A DNA stretch of 64,000 nucleotides, taken from positions 1,116,501 through 1,180,500 of the forward strand of contig JAKFAO010000002.1 in assembly GCA_021527695.1 (NCBI GenBank), given 5' to 3'. The notes beneath the pieces are model-generated. The model worked only from the letters and a program-made list of their open reading frames with translations, was not told the origin of the DNA and ran no database searches. Position 1 is the stretch's first letter; each line of letters begins with the position of its first letter. The translations under genes were made by a program, and so were the position numbers. Below, one piece after another: positions 1 through 11,723 of the stretch. Source of the stretch: Naematelia aurantialba. Taxonomy: Eukaryota > Basidiomycota > Tremellomycetes > Tremellales > Naemateliaceae.

Positions 1-636
1 TCAAGCGAGGGGGTTATCTTTGTCCCAGGTGCGGAAGCAAGATGTGCGACGTCCCGACGGATTGCGAGGTGTGTGGCCTCATGGTGGTGTCAAGTCCACA
101 TCTGGCGAGATCGTACGTCTGCGATTCCTTACTTCATGTCTTTCCTGCATCTTGGCTGCGTGTATTTGGGAATGCAGCTACGGATGTCCGACGACTGCAT
201 TCACCGATGTAGATGCAGGTGCAGAAGCAAATGTGCTGACGATTCCTAGCTTCTGGTTCCTCTTCCCCGTCGCAAATTACATGAGCATCACCATTGACCA
301 AGCTAGAGAAAACGAAGACCAGCTGGCGCCGACATGTACCGGCTGCGACAGGAGGTTCATCTCGGTCAGTCAATCAATTCTGCTCAGTACCGTGAACTGA
401 TGTCGATGCTAAGCTCGAGCAGGCCGAGGAGAATCTGATGAGATCGATCGAGCAGAATATCAAGATGGACGAGAGCATGTCTCAGACTGAGCGGTACAGG
501 TGTGCTAGTCCTGTTGTTCCGTCTCAAGCTGTGAGCTCACGAGTGCAGATGCGCCAAATGCCAGCACGATTTCTGCATGGACTGCGATCTCTACGTCCAC
601 CATACATTGCATACATGTCCCGGGTGTTCACAGTAG
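1..636 (+). CDS. SSL1: TFIIH core subunit Ssl1/p44, C-terminal part (5' end outside window)
   Basis: The spliced product reads as the zinc-binding C-terminal half of Ssl1/p44, a core TFIIH subunit that stimulates the XPD/Rad3 helicase in transcription initiation and nucleotide excision repair. The window opens inside the first zinc region ([19 protein letters not shown], then [16 protein letters not shown]). A GTACGT intron follows, then FWFLFPV and CTGCDRRF, a second intron (about 370-410), a helical linker, and a third intron (509-549). The last exon reads [20 protein letters not shown], then HTLHTCPGC, and stops at 634-636. The Cys/His pattern is the C4 plus RING-like arrangement known in this family. 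The von Willebrand A-like N-terminus lies upstream of the window. Only 193 bp separate it from the convergent Dim1 gene. Confidence 0.9.
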
Positions 637-829
637 CACGCAAAGAGTTCACGTAGAGGTGATCGTATAATCGCTTCTGACGTCGGTCTAAGGATCGACA
701 CAAATGCCGAGCATTCATGAAGTAGCAAAGCAGTCTTGTTGTATTGTGTTGTCTAAATGCCAAGTAATGCATTGAAGTCCATCCAGATCTAGTAGATACA
801 ACATTGTGCCCCGAAAGCGGTCTTGGCGT

Positions 830-1774
830 CTAGTACTTGTGTCGAGTGGAGTAGTCTGCGAGACAGCTGTCAGCTCACGGCCACCGCAGGACTAAACAAA
901 GCTGACCTCGAGGTGAGACGACCAGACCGCGGCCCTTGGAGGCCCCTCGGTACACGGTCTCGATGATATCGACGACCTGCGGGGTGAGCTCTGGATGTCG
1001 CTAGAGTGAGCTCACTTCTTGTTTATCTGTCATTGGCCAGTTGCTGAGAGGGTGGGTCAGTGAGACGGTCCAGGGAGAGAGAGGGGGATGGGGCTCACAT
1101 TTTATTGTTGTTACCCGTTCCCAAGTCGATCATGATATGTTTATTCCTGCGTGCGTCAGCTGGGCGACAAGGACTGTAGATGGCGCGAACTGACCGGTAG
1201 AAGAACATGACGGTGCACGGGTCGTAGAGCTCGTACATCTGCGAGTGGTCAGCCGGAGCCGGGTGAGACGGTGCTGACCTTGTTGAAGTCTGGTACTTCT
1301 GTGATGTCGACTGCGGGTATTAGCAAAGAGAAAAAACGTATGTAGCGGAAGTCTTAGAGTGGAGATTTAGAGTTGAAGACAAGAGGGAGAGGAGAGGACG
1401 ATGACGGAGGCTCACCAAGGTAGATGACGCAGAAATTCTGCACCTTCTCCATCACGCCGTACAGCGTCTCGTCCATCGCCATGCAATCTTCGTTGAAGTC
1501 GTGTCCGAAGCGGATGCACACCACGCGGTCTTCCTCGACGAGTATGGCCTACGAGACGCGGATCAGCACGGAATCGCAGGCCGGACGAGGGCTGGAACGC
1601 GAATGGGGGTAATTGGGGGTGTGAGCTGCGACGGAAGCAGTCTATAACGGTAGAAGGAGAGCAGCAGCTGGCGCCTACCTGGTCAACATGCCAGCCAGAA
1701 TGCAGACTACGCCGTCAGCTCCAGCGTGGACGAGGACGAGGGACGGCAGCTCACTGGGTCATAAAGTACGACAT
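830..1774 (-). CDS. DIB1: U5 snRNP thioredoxin-like protein Dim1/Dib1
   Basis: Small thioredoxin-fold spliceosomal protein of the U4/U6.U5 tri-snRNP, about 142 residues and highly conserved. Reading the minus strand and joining short exons gives MSYFMTHLHSGWHVDQ, AILVEEDRVVCIRFGHDF, then MDETLYGVMEKVQNFCVIYL, VDITEVPDFNKMYELYDPCT, VMFFYRNKHIMIDLGTGNNN and a C-terminus ending SPRDYSTRHKY. These are family signature stretches and the length matches. The start is the ATG at 1772-1774. One exon (1685-1712) is only 28 nt. The last intron (about 860-911) splits the Asp codon before YSTRHKY. It lies tail to tail with SSL1 and in the same orientation as SOD2. Confidence 0.93.
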
Positions 1775-2154
1775 GGCGGGAGGATCTCTGCGTCGTTCTC
1801 AGTGCTCAGCGATCGTGCCGTAGCAGTAGGTGTAGTGATGGTACCAAGTCTGGTAATCTAGAACACAGAATATTATAAAATGTCGCCTGGCAGACAGACC
1901 AGTTGGCGGTGGATGCATGGGTGGGTGGCGAATCAGGCAAGTTCTGGATGAATTTGGTTCCGGCCCTCGCCTCTACAATCATTCCAGCCCGTCCGTACGA
2001 GGCCTCAGTCCCCGGACGTATACAGACACCCATGCATGCTTCTTCCGATACATCTCTCCCTTTCATAGCACGCCGTCTTGCCCACGTACATCATCAAGGC
2101 CACCGCAGCTTGCCTCGAAAATGGCACTGCCGACGCCGGCGCCTACGCCGGCGC
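1775..2154. other. Spacer between SOD2 and Dim1
   Basis: This 380-bp spacer holds the 3' end of SOD2 and the promoter of Dim1, both on the minus strand. Reading frames here have no recognisable content. Confidence 0.5.
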
Positions 2155-3399
2155 CTACTTGGCCGCCTCGAAGCGCTTGGCTGCTTCTTCGTAATTGATG
2201 ACATCCCAGATGGCGTTCAGGTACTGCACCCAACCGTTAGTCATGGCACTCTTTCGCGTCCTTGGCCCTCGGTCAGGGCAGGGCAGGCAGCAATCGACAG
2301 TGGGAAGAACGAAGCACACTCACATCCGGCTTGACGTTCTTGTACTGCAAGTAGAACGCGTGTTCCCAGATATCAATCCCGATGATCGGTACGTGGGCTT
2401 ACGACGTCAGCACATTTGAGGGTCTACGGCTGTGGTGACGTGGTTCGGGGATTGTGAGATCCGCTGGGATGCGGTACGCGCGAAGCGTATGCGTCGGGGG
2501 CCTGGTACTCACACAGAAGCGGGTCCTGGTTGGCAGTAGTCACAACCTCAAGCCTGCCCTTGGCCTTGTCGTACCCCAGCCATCCCCATCCGGAACCTTG
2601 CACAGCCGCGGTCTTGGTGTTCATCTCTGTCTTGAGGGCGTCGAGGGAGCCAAAGTCCTTTTTAATCTGGGAGAGGAAGGCCCCGGACGTGGGAGGCTTG
2701 GCAGAGGATGAGTTGGTCGGCGCGAGGTTCTTCCAGAATAGCTACTGGCGTGAGTGCGGTCCTTGCGACTCAGGTGCACGCTGGAAAGGAGCGAGAGATT
2801 CATGGGACCTTGTGGCTCGAGGAAAGAGAGGGAGGAGGAACGAGCTGAGAAAGAAGAAGAATCGGCAGTGAGAGGTTTCAAAAAGCAAGCTTACAGAGTG
2901 GTTGCTTTTCACGCGCGAATGTCAGCTCATTGTGATTCGAATTCGGCAACGGAGCTCGTCACTCACATGTGCCCCCCGCCGTTGAACTTGAGCGCCGGCT
3001 GGAGTCCAATGGCACCCTTGATATCTCCGTGCGATTGGAACTTGGCGAGCTGTTCCTCTGCCGCGTTCAGACCGTTGACATATGTCTGGTGGTGCTTGGT
3101 ATGGTGCAGCGTCATGATCTCCTTGGAGATGGACGGGCTCAGCGCCTATGCCAGGTTTAGCGTCGACATTAACCCCAATATCAAGACCAATTTCAGCACA
3201 GGAAACTCATTCTGTCATAAAATTACGACTAGGAGACGATACGGTGTACTATTGGTGTGGCATTGCATCAGAGTACAGGACTCACGTCGTAGGCGTATGG
3301 CAGCTCTGGCAGGGTATGCTTCGCACGAACAGACATGGCAGGCACTGAAGTCATAGCGCGAGCAACCCGCGGAAGCGACGAGCGAATAAGGGTGACCAT
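2155..3399 (-). CDS. SOD2: Mitochondrial Mn/Fe superoxide dismutase
   Basis: Converts superoxide to oxygen and hydrogen peroxide, presumably in the mitochondrial matrix. The N-terminus ([16 protein letters not shown], then [16 protein letters not shown]) is basic and Ser/Arg-rich, as expected of a presequence. Metal ligands are visible in [29 protein letters not shown] and [20 protein letters not shown]. The tail is [19 protein letters not shown] and the stop is at 2155-2157. The GGGHINHSLFW motif is assembled across a 10-nt exon (2895-2904): CACAT + CAACCACTCT + CTATTC keeps frame. Other introns fall after AYD, after DPLLS and within VKPDYLNA. It is divergent from the BRCT gene at 3957. Confidence 0.93.
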
Positions 3400-3956
3400 A
3401 TTGATTCTGCTTTACGCTGTTGTTGCTGCCTCGCAGTTGTGTGAAGCGGGAAGAAGAGCACCTAGTTTCAAGAATACCGAGTGGATTTCGTGTGGACAGA
3501 TAATTCGTTCGGCCGGCGGAAAAGGATGGGTTTGCGTCATCAGGCATTACTCTCCCACGGTTGGTCGGTGGCCTGTTGATACGACATGTTGATGCAGGTG
3601 GCATCGTATACCGATTGTCGACCGACGCATCTCCATTGATACAGTATCGACCGCGGGGAGAGCTCGTCACTCGTGTCGCTCGATTCACCTTGTCTCCATA
3701 TTTACTTACCACAACTTGTCATCCTCATGAAAATACGTCTTCACTTTTACAGCGAGGTGGGGATTCTCCCTAAAGCCTCCGGATACGATCTCGACACTCC
3801 GCTTGGACCCTCCTTTGCGGATTGTTGAGTGATGGGCACTACGGCAATGTTGACACACTGCCATTGACTTCTACTCATTCTCTCTGACGGAGATTCTTGA
3901 CAACTTACCATCTCTCAACTTGCTTGTTTGAGTTTGCAGTTCCAGTTCCAGAGGAT
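3400..3956. promoter_or_regulatory. Divergent intergenic region, SOD2 / BRCT protein
   Basis: About 557 bp between two divergently transcribed starts, so it should contain both promoters. No convincing element was identified by eye. Confidence 0.4.
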
Positions 3957-5736
3957 ATGAACGACACGAGCATGTCAAGCGATCCTCGATTGAGTGAGTC
4001 GCTCGTGCTATCCAGTCTTCTCGCTGTGCCTTGAAAATTTCTTTCCCTCTTCTTTCCTTCCTTCCCTCTTCTTCCGTCCCTCTCGCTTGCATCCCTTTCC
4101 CTGACTACTCTCCCTATTCTGGTCACTCACAAGGTGCCACTGGAGAGGCGACATTCACCCTCTGACCAGAGTATCTCTCGTTATAGAAGTCTCGCACAAT
4201 TTCTGGTCGGCAAAGCCTGCAGAGTGCTCACGCGATCCAGGCTCATCTTTCAAGCCGCGGCAGCAGCTTGTGTTCAATGGGTTGGACTTCTACATCCAAC
4301 CCCGGGGTCATCGTCTCTCAGACTTCTTCTCCGTCTGTAAGCTCATTGAGGTGGGTTAGCAGGAGACTCCATGGACCCTTTTTCATCGATTGGTCAAACA
4401 ATCTGATATCCCTAGGATTATGGCGGCCGAGTTTGTTCGCAACCTTGCCACAATGGCCCTCTCACCATCATCGTTTTCGTCCCGCAGAACCCAGACGCAT
4501 CAACGACACCGACACTCTACATCAATGCGTGTCGCCCGCTGATGGAGGCGCGTCGTCGAAATGACTGGACCGCCAATGAGCTCGTCAAGTACTTTGGCAG
4601 GGTCAAAGGTGCGACGCAAGACAAGCACCGCAAACGTTTCTCGGTGCTCACGGCGGACTGGCTGGCCGTATGCGCCAGTAGAGGGACGCTGGTCCCTAAA
4701 GATCCATGGGAGGTTGTGTAAGTCCACTTCAAGGTCCATGTCTCTGGCCCCTTTTCCAGCATATTCACTGAAATTCGCAGAGGCGAGATCGATCGCCAGC
4801 ACACGTCAGTCGTCGTGCCCGCGCTCCAAGAGGGCTTCCAGGCGCCAAGGGGACCTCGAGCAGCCAACGGGGCGTTCACAGGGACATCACCTCTTACTCG
4901 GGAAGAACAGTCGGATGCACCCAAACGATCGAATTCTCCCGATGACGGCCAGTCCGGACTCGGCGAGGCGCAGAGAGGGGGCGAACCGGAAGTTGCGACA
5001 GCTGCAGAACCTGGACCAATGTCCTCAGGGCGTCAAACGGTATCGGTCGAGGTGCCGCACGCCTTGGCGCCAAGTGGTTTTACGATAGGCCAAAGAAACA
5101 TTCTCTACTCACCGCAGGGCGAAGCCTCGCACACGCCGTCTCCCACCTCTGCTACCGACGCAGGCTTTGACTCGGCTATCGTTGAACAACCGGCCATCAA
5201 TCAGTCCACCCATGAACATATCCTCATTTCTGACGACCAGCCCTCTGAACAAGAGCGCTTCTCCAACACATACGGCCTGCCCGTCACCTTCCATGTGCTC
5301 ACCGGACGTCACAAGGCGATCCTCGATATCGTCATCCGGGTGAGTCTAATCCTTCTCCTTTTACATCAAGGAACAAATTCTGAGTTCGGGCGTCAAACAG
5401 AAGGAGCTCGGTGGCTATACGACTACAAGCGATGCGGCGCAATTCGTCGTAGTACCAGCTGGAGTGAGCCTCACGGATCCTAGCCAGCGTGCGGTGGTCC
5501 AAGCAGTCCAAGCAAATCCGACACGCGCAGTTGTCAGCTCAGAGTGGATTGAAGCGTGCCTTGAGCAAAAGAAGATTCTATACCACGGCCCATACAAGGT
5601 CAAGCTGCAAGAGGATTTGCCGCCGACACCGAGCGGCGACGTTCCGTCGTACTGCAAGGCGGAGCGTAAGAGGGAATCTCCCGGGTATACAGACGATGCG
5701 AGAAGGAGCAAGAAGGCTGGGGGTGTGGCGCAGTAG
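3957..5736 (+). CDS. Double-BRCT protein, Rap1-like
   Basis: Spliced model: MNDTSMSSDPRL from the ATG at 3957, a long intron (about 3994-4185), then KVSHNFWSAKPAECSRD. A BRCT-like unit follows (LVFNGLDFYIQPRGHRLSDF, KLIEDYGGRVC, TIIVFVPQNPDA, LYINACRPLMEA). Next comes a basic helical stretch (NDWTANELVKYFGRVKGATQ, ADWLAVCASRGTLVP), a Ser/Pro-rich linker, and a C-terminal BRCT (VTFHVLTGRHKAILDIVIRK, ELGGYTTTSDAAQFVVVP, SSEWIEACLEQKKILYHGPY). The FYIQP...GG.VC pattern recalls the N-terminal BRCT of Rap1/TERF2IP telomere proteins. The Rap1 assignment is inference; BRCT membership is stronger. Such proteins act in nuclear DNA repair or telomere complexes through phosphopeptide or protein contacts. 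Confidence 0.75.
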
Positions 5737-6125
5737 GGAAAGGACGACATGCACAATACAAAAGCAATGGAGATGAGGGCAGACTGGGATGTGACATCCT
5801 CCTATGATCGCAAATGTATACTCGGGTTTAGCCGCCGTGCCCCCGCATATGTGTGACCTTGATAACCTCGATGAATGCGGCTCAATGTACGCCTAGAGGT
5901 CTCTTGCGTTTACATTGAGGCTGTCTGGGCAGACGTTTCTTCAAGTTGGCCGCTCGCAAGCGAGTCCCCAAGCCCCACACCGTCAATCAACTTGGACGAG
6001 CAAGTAAAAAAGCGATTCCCATCCGAGCCATACATACAAGAAACTTGGCCCTATACATGCTTCTCTTCCCTTGATCATCCCATTCTTGCTCCTTCCATCG
6101 GCTTACAGTGGATTAAGCATTCATC
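5737..6125. other. Intergenic spacer
   Basis: 3' region of the BRCT gene and promoter of the SET/MYND gene. Nothing else is supported. Confidence 0.4.
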
Positions 6126-8594
6126 ATGTCCCAGCTCTACCCCGACAAGGATGAGCCCGATGAACAGCAGGGGTCGACAGCAGCCCTGGAGGCTTCTATC
6201 CAACACACGGTGCAGAGCACTACGGACCCGCGGGACGAGATGTACTCGTATGCCCTTCCAGATGGTGCGGTGGTACGTCGTGCCGAGGGACGAGGGAGAG
6301 GAGTTTACGCCTCCAAGCGGTTCAAGGCAGGTTTGTCGTTCTTGCTCTGTCCTGCCTCGTCTCTCCTACTGAGTTTTTCATTCCTTTGCTCCGTCCTCCC
6401 TCATCCTCCTCTCCTCGCCTCCTCTTCCCTTCGCTTCTCTTCTCTTCTCCTCTCCTCCCTCTTCTTCCTTTCCTCGAACTTCTTTCCCTTTCGTTCCTCT
6501 CTTCCTGACCTTCCTTCCCTTCTTGTCCGTCCTGTCCTTGCTCCCCTCTGCCCACTGTCACTCGTCCATGCAACTGACAACGCAGGCGCCATCGTCCTCT
6601 CCACTCTACCACGCACAGCCGTCCTCTCTACTGCCCACCTGCAGACTTCGTGCTCAGGATGCTTTCTCACCCCGCAGGAGGTTGCTATCAAGACTGGCGC
6701 GGTGGTGCAGGAGCTGAAGCGGTGTCAAGCCTGCCGTACAACATATTACTGCTCCGTCGTGCGTAGGTTCTATCTGCTCGTCCCGTCGCCAGTCTTCCTA
6801 TCTTCCTACCCATTGTCTATTTTTCCCCCTCCCGCCCCGTCGTCCATCCTTCCTCCCGTCCTCTCTTCCTTCCTCATTTCCTTCCGGCCTTCCCTTCATC
6901 TCCTTCATCCTCCAATTCTCCTCTTTTCTGATTTAACCGACGCTATTGCCCACCTCTACGTGCCGTATATATTCGAGACGCGTTTCTCCGCTTCGCCATA
7001 CTGGTACCTAACTCCCCCAGACATGCCAGAGGAGCGACTGGCAAACACATAAACCCGAATGTCAGGCACACAAAGCACTTCGCACCGCCTGGGAAGCACA
7101 ACACCCTGTGGACGTGCAAAAGAAGAGTAGCAGGCAGGAGACGCCGTGGATCATGGCGGAGGCCGTGAGGGGTTTGGGCAGGCTGGTTTGGGCTCGAAGA
7201 CGGGGGAGGACAGCGTCGGGCAAGGATCCTGCTTGGGTGAGCGTTGTGAAATTTGGATGGGTCTGACACTGCTGACTTCGTTGGGTAGTGGGCGGAGATA
7301 GAGTCGATGGAATCTCGTCAGTTCTTGCTCTCCCATTTCAACTGTAGCGCCATAATCAATCGAACTTCATATTCCGTTCTTGCATGATCGGGTCTAAGCA
7401 CCGATGAGCTCCCTCCCCGGGCGGGCGCCGGCTGATATTCAAGCGCAGACGTCAAACGGCTCCCCGTCGACGATCTGATTAAGCTCGGCGAGCAAGTAGA
7501 GATCCTAAGGTACTACCTCTCTTGTGCAGAAGCGGTGGGAGGAGATCCACCGACCCCAGCCGATATGGCGGATTATGGATTTACATCGTCCGGACAGCTA
7601 CTTGATCTTGTCTCAGCCGTAGGTACCCTTAATCCACCTTCATACTCCATCCATGTCTACCTCCGAGACTTGCGCGCTAGGTGCCTAACCACCATCTACA
7701 GCTCAAAATCAACTCTTTCACCCTCTCCTCGCCTTCTCTTTCACCTGTTGGCCTCGCCATGTCACCCATTACCGCTTTGTTCAACCACTCCTGTCGGCCA
7801 AATGCTGTGGTGGTCTTTCCCAACGGCGGCGGTGAAATGCGCGTTGTCGCGATCTCAGACATCGACTTTGGCCAGGAGGTCAGCTCGTCAACGCGTTGAC
7901 TACATCACACTGATAGGACAGATCTTGACGAGCTATATCGATGTGTCCCTGCCGTTAGTGTTGAGGCGCAAGGAACTCAAGGAGCGATACGGTTTCGACT
8001 GCAACTGTTCTTTATGTGCGTCGGGCGGTGGAGCCGAGCTTCTCACAGGGCCAGAAGTCGACCAAGCGCTGGAGATCTTGCACCATGAAGAGGCTGGCAC
8101 CTTGGGTGGTGAGCTCCTTTACTCGACGCTGCTAACACCCAGATCCAGAAGAGGCATGTCGGAAGCTCTCGAGAATGTTCCGCACTTCTCTCCGCCATAC
8201 GTCACCCTCATCGTACCCGATTTTGGCGCTTCTCCGCCTCCATGCTCTCCTGCTGACTCCACCTATCTCTCCTCAAACTCACAACCAGGCCGTGGTGACC
8301 CTAGCCCAGGCACACTCTGGCGCAGAAGCAGTGTACCCGCTGGGCCATCCCACGCTCGGCATCATCCTGGCTGAATGGGGAAAACTCCTCGCGATGGAGA
8401 AGCCTTCAGAATGGGGTCAAGCAAGGACGATTGAAAGCATCAGGGACCTCCAATCTGCGGTTTTCGTTCTCCGCAGAGCAAAAACGATGCTCGAGCGCGG
8501 ATTCGGACCGGGAGGCGGGCTTGTCGGTAAGGAAGTGGAGGGTTTACGGATTGGTTGCGAAGGTGAACTGGCGCTCCTGAAGGTGTCCGGATGA
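6126..8594 (+). CDS. SET and MYND domain protein (SMYD family)
   Basis: Predicted lysine methyltransferase with a SET domain split by a zinc-MYND finger. The ATG at 6126 opens MSQLYPDKDEPDEQQ. The first SET part follows (GRGRGVYASKRFKA), interrupted by a CT-rich intron of about 250 bp. The MYND finger reads CSGCFLTPQ, LKRCQACRTTYYCS, then CQRSDWQTHKPECQAH after a second pyrimidine-rich intron. The SET core has ALFNHSCRPNAVVVFP, which contains the NHSC cofactor-binding motif. The post-SET Cys cluster reads YGFDCNCSLC. The C-terminus is helical and TPR-like, ending ELALLKVSG. Substrate is unknown; SMYD proteins methylate histones and non-histone targets. Exon edges in the middle are approximate. 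Confidence 0.85.
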
Positions 8595-8859
8595 ACTCAT
8601 CGACACCTCTAACGCATGTTGCGCTGCCCAGCTGGATGGCTTCAAGGTCGGCTGATGTTCTGATGCTTGCCACGTGTACTTTCTTGCATTGTCTGAATTA
8701 ATTGTCCTCTTCACTATCTAGCGCTTGAAGAGTAACTGACATTCATATCTACTGCTGCTAAACTGAAATGGCACAAACAGAGCTGAGCGAAGTCGAAGTA
8801 ATCGTCGGTGCAGTTTTAGGCGCCTATATAACGGTCCCGGAGAATAATCTACCCTGTGC

Positions 8860-10153
8860 TCACAAGTCGACCGTAGCCAAGACGTGCTGGGTTCATTCAG
8901 CAGGTAGAGTCTGCGCATCAGAAGCAAGTACTCACCAGCTCAACAGCGTCGGAACCGAACTTGTTCCGGAAGGCCTCGGCGTCGGCTGCCAGGCAGATTG
9001 TGTGCTGGCAATCGCCGCCGGTGACGAATTTAGTTGGGATGATGTCTGAGGGAATTCACTCATCAGCATATTGTCGTGTCACAGTTGTGAGCCCAAGTAG
9101 AGGCTCACTGCCATCGGCATTGCGATAGTGAGCCAGCAGGCGGTGGCTTGATCTGTCGTAGGTCCACATGGCGCCTTGAGCGGACACGAGGTGAGCCTCG
9201 TCTGGAGAACCGTTGGTTAGCGGTGCAAGGAGAGGGTTCTCGATGGGGCCGTCAGAAGAGGTGGGAGCGGCATTGCGGAGGTCATTCAGTGCGACATCCA
9301 TGTTCAAAAGGCCGTCGTCGTCTGTAAGATAGATGTCAGTTGCTCGCATCTCAAAGCGACTCTTCCACTCACTATACGAGCTCCAGCCCATATTGGCGTA
9401 GCTGGAATGGTCAGTCCTGAGCCCATGCTGGACTCCTAAGGAATCCCTCACTTGGGTGAACCGAGAGCAAGGTCGCCCCTCTCTCCTGGAATAGCGCCAA
9501 GAACGTTTGATTTACCGCCACCAAAGAGACCATCGTCGCCGACCTTTCCGTACGTAAGCCCACGTACGGTGGTCATGTGAGGAGGACTCACCGGGTAGAT
9601 ATCGAAGGGCCCGTCCTGTGCTCGTCCGTCAGGTCCAAAGGCGAATCTAAGAGCTCGCGTCCTGTCGGGGTCGAAGTCAACCAAGTCGCCATTTGCATTG
9701 TCCGAAGATGGCGCTGAAATGACGCCGTATTCCATACCGTTGTCGGGGTTGCGCAGCCGGATGACATACCTGACTCATCAGCATGTGGAATGGTCGGACT
9801 TTTGTCTGCAGGTCCTGAAAGGCTTACAAGGGGGGTGACGAGCTTGTGGCCATGCTGGACCGTTTCGGCTTGGCACCGGTTGCTCGGCGAGTGGGAGGCA
9901 AAAGTGGCAAGCCCCTTGCAATACGTTGACCGTTACTGAGTCTTGATACCTCGACAGAAGGTAGAGCACCAGATGGTAGAGCACTGGAAGCTGAGATGGA
10001 GGCTGAGACTGTGGACGAAGACACCGTTGGTACAGAGGCGGTCGGGGCTGAATACGCAATCGAAGTGCTTTCGCGAGCGTCTATGGCCAGGCCGAGGATG
10101 CCGGGGAGGAGCGACAGAGTGGCAAGCGGGAGGGCAAGTTTCATCGCGATCAT
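8860..10153 (-). CDS. Secreted protein of unknown function
   Basis: The ATG at 10153 (or the in-frame ATG at 10144) opens a signal peptide, MKLALPLATLSLLPGILGLA, followed by a Ser/Thr/Ala-rich stretch and RRATGAKPKRSS. Four to five short introns then join YVIRLRNPDNGMEYGVIS, DLVDFDPDRTRALRFAFGPD, GDDGLFGGGKSNVLGAIPGE, YANMGWSSYNDDGLLNMDVA, MWTYDRSSHRLLAHYRNADG and GGDCQHTICLAADAEAFRNK. It ends KFGSDAVELHVLATVDL with TGA at 8860-8862. I do not recognise the family. Two Cys in the GGDCQHTIC segment could form a disulfide. The reading frame is maintained through every splice, so the gene looks intact. Extracellular or wall location is inferred from the signal peptide. Confidence 0.7.
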
Positions 10154-11159
10154 TGTTATTCTGTTGATCTGGTCAAGTTCTAAGGTCGGGGTCGGACTGG
10201 ATGGATGGATGGGTGGTTGAAAGGTGGGGGCGTGTAGCGGAAGAGGTCGTTGGTCGTAATCGTCAGGGGGTTCGTCAAGTCGTCAGGCGTAAAGAGGAAG
10301 ATTGGAAGGACGGATGAGATTCCAGGCGACTTCTGCGCCATTCTATATAGCAGCAATCCCAGTCCACGGATGCAGAATGAGGTGGCAGACAGTGTGTCTC
10401 GCATGTGTATTGAGGATCCGTGGGACCCGTGGCTTATCGGGCTTGATATGGCGGGTCTTTAGGTCTGGTTGGATTGTCAATATTGGGTGGCGAGCTACCG
10501 AGCCAAGGACGACAGTACCCCGAGAGCGAGAGGCTGGCGTTGTGGTTTGGGAGTTTGATTGTTCCTGATCGCCTTCAGAGGTCACCATGCGTTAGTGCGT
10601 TCAGCAGTCAATAATAAGCGGAATATTCTCCCCTATCAGGTACGTGGGGCGAGGTTCCATGTAACCGTTAGAATTGTACCAGGGCCACTACTGCTATTGC
10701 AGGATCACGGGGTGTAGCTTTCCCGAGCATATGGCACGTCGACAGATCTGAATGGACACCACTACATAGGGATGTAGTCAGTTCGCCGGTTCTCAAGAAT
10801 GGCCAAGTAAGTAACGGTGTAGTATACAGAGCCGCCCGGCAAGCTCGCACCGGGGTGTTTCAATTCTTCTCAAACGCGACGACCGTGAGTGTGGTGCGTC
10901 ATGCGAAATCGCGAAGCTGTCTGTTAGCTTCATTATGGGTTCGCGCTCATAGCCCGGTTGTCCTGCCTGCGAGAATCAGGGAAGCTTTTTCTTCCCTCTC
11001 AATGGAGAGCATGACCAAGGGTCTAAGGGTCGTTGTGGTGTACATACATAAATGGTGTGAACGGACCGATTTTCGCCTTCGCCACTTTGCCATCACTTCG
11101 TCACCACTTCGTCACCACTTGTGACCACTTCCCAAGCCGACTTCGATTCCAACTTCCTC
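10154..11159. other. Intergenic region without a supported gene
   Basis: 1 kb between the divergent secreted-protein gene and the first orphan paralog. Only short uninformative frames are present. It probably holds both promoters. Confidence 0.4.
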
Positions 11160-11723
11160 ATGACATCGATATCCGCTGGTGATACCTCTACCGTGACCAG
11201 GTCTGCGAATCCTCCGTTGACTGATCTGAGAGGGTTGATCGCATCCCTCTGTAGTGATAATTACCTCGGTTCTCTTTCCGGGGAACAGTACCAGGCACGT
11301 TTGGTCGAGTGCGTAACATCCGGTGGTATCACGAGACAAGACCAGTCCACAGGGAGCTACTCTCGTGCGAATCACACCATCGTCCCCAAGTCCAAGGTGC
11401 AGCTTGCGTTCCAGCTCTTCCCCAACAGCGTCACACCGGATGCCGCAAATGTGTCTATAGGCGAAGACCTCAACAAGAGCATTCCGTCGACAATGTGTGT
11501 CCCTGATTGTGCCCATATGCTCGTGAAGAGTATGAGAGCCAACTACTATAACGCACTTTACGGTGACAGTTATTACCTGGAGGCGATGCCTTGCTGCGGC
11601 CGCGGCGCAGATTCTTACATTGATTGTTCCAATGTTCGCCACACCACTTCGGTGTGCATCTATGTGGGCAAAAAGAGGACGCCTTCACGCTTTGGTCGCT
11701 TTTTTTCTAGCCATCTCAGTTAA
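11160..11723 (+). CDS. Orphan paralog family, copy 1
   Basis: Single open frame from the ATG at 11160, about 187 residues, no intron needed. Not recognised. It shares a linear order of motifs with the two genes downstream. These are an N-terminal LRGLIASLCSDNYLGSL helix (matching TLRELMETVQEYTLNRV and TLRELMAQVERETLSNP), a beta-like SKVQLAFQLFPN (matching YTMELVFTFSPQ and YDIELDFDFYRT), and a terminal VCIYVGKKRT (matching VSIHVGQEQP and VTIHVGQFPS). The tail FGRFFSSHLS parallels LVSRWFRSRR in copy 2. There is no signal peptide or membrane segment. Identity between copies is low, suggesting old duplication or fast divergence. It could be a decayed copy, since its C-terminal half has an unusual Cys-rich insertion (MPCCGRGADSYIDC). 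Confidence 0.5.
   Translation: MTSISAGDTSTVTRSANPPLTDLRGLIASLCSDNYLGSLSGEQYQARLVECVTSGGITRQDQSTGSYSRANHTIVPKSKVQLAFQLFPNSVTPDAANVSIGEDLNKSIPSTMCVPDCAHMLVKSMRANYYNALYGDSYYLEAMPCCGRGADSYIDCSNVRHTTSVCIYVGKKRTPSRFGRFFSSHLS

Noticed and set aside
1806..2334. Open frames on both strands between Dim1 and SOD2
   Set aside because: No homology recognised; they cover UTRs and the SOD2 3' end.
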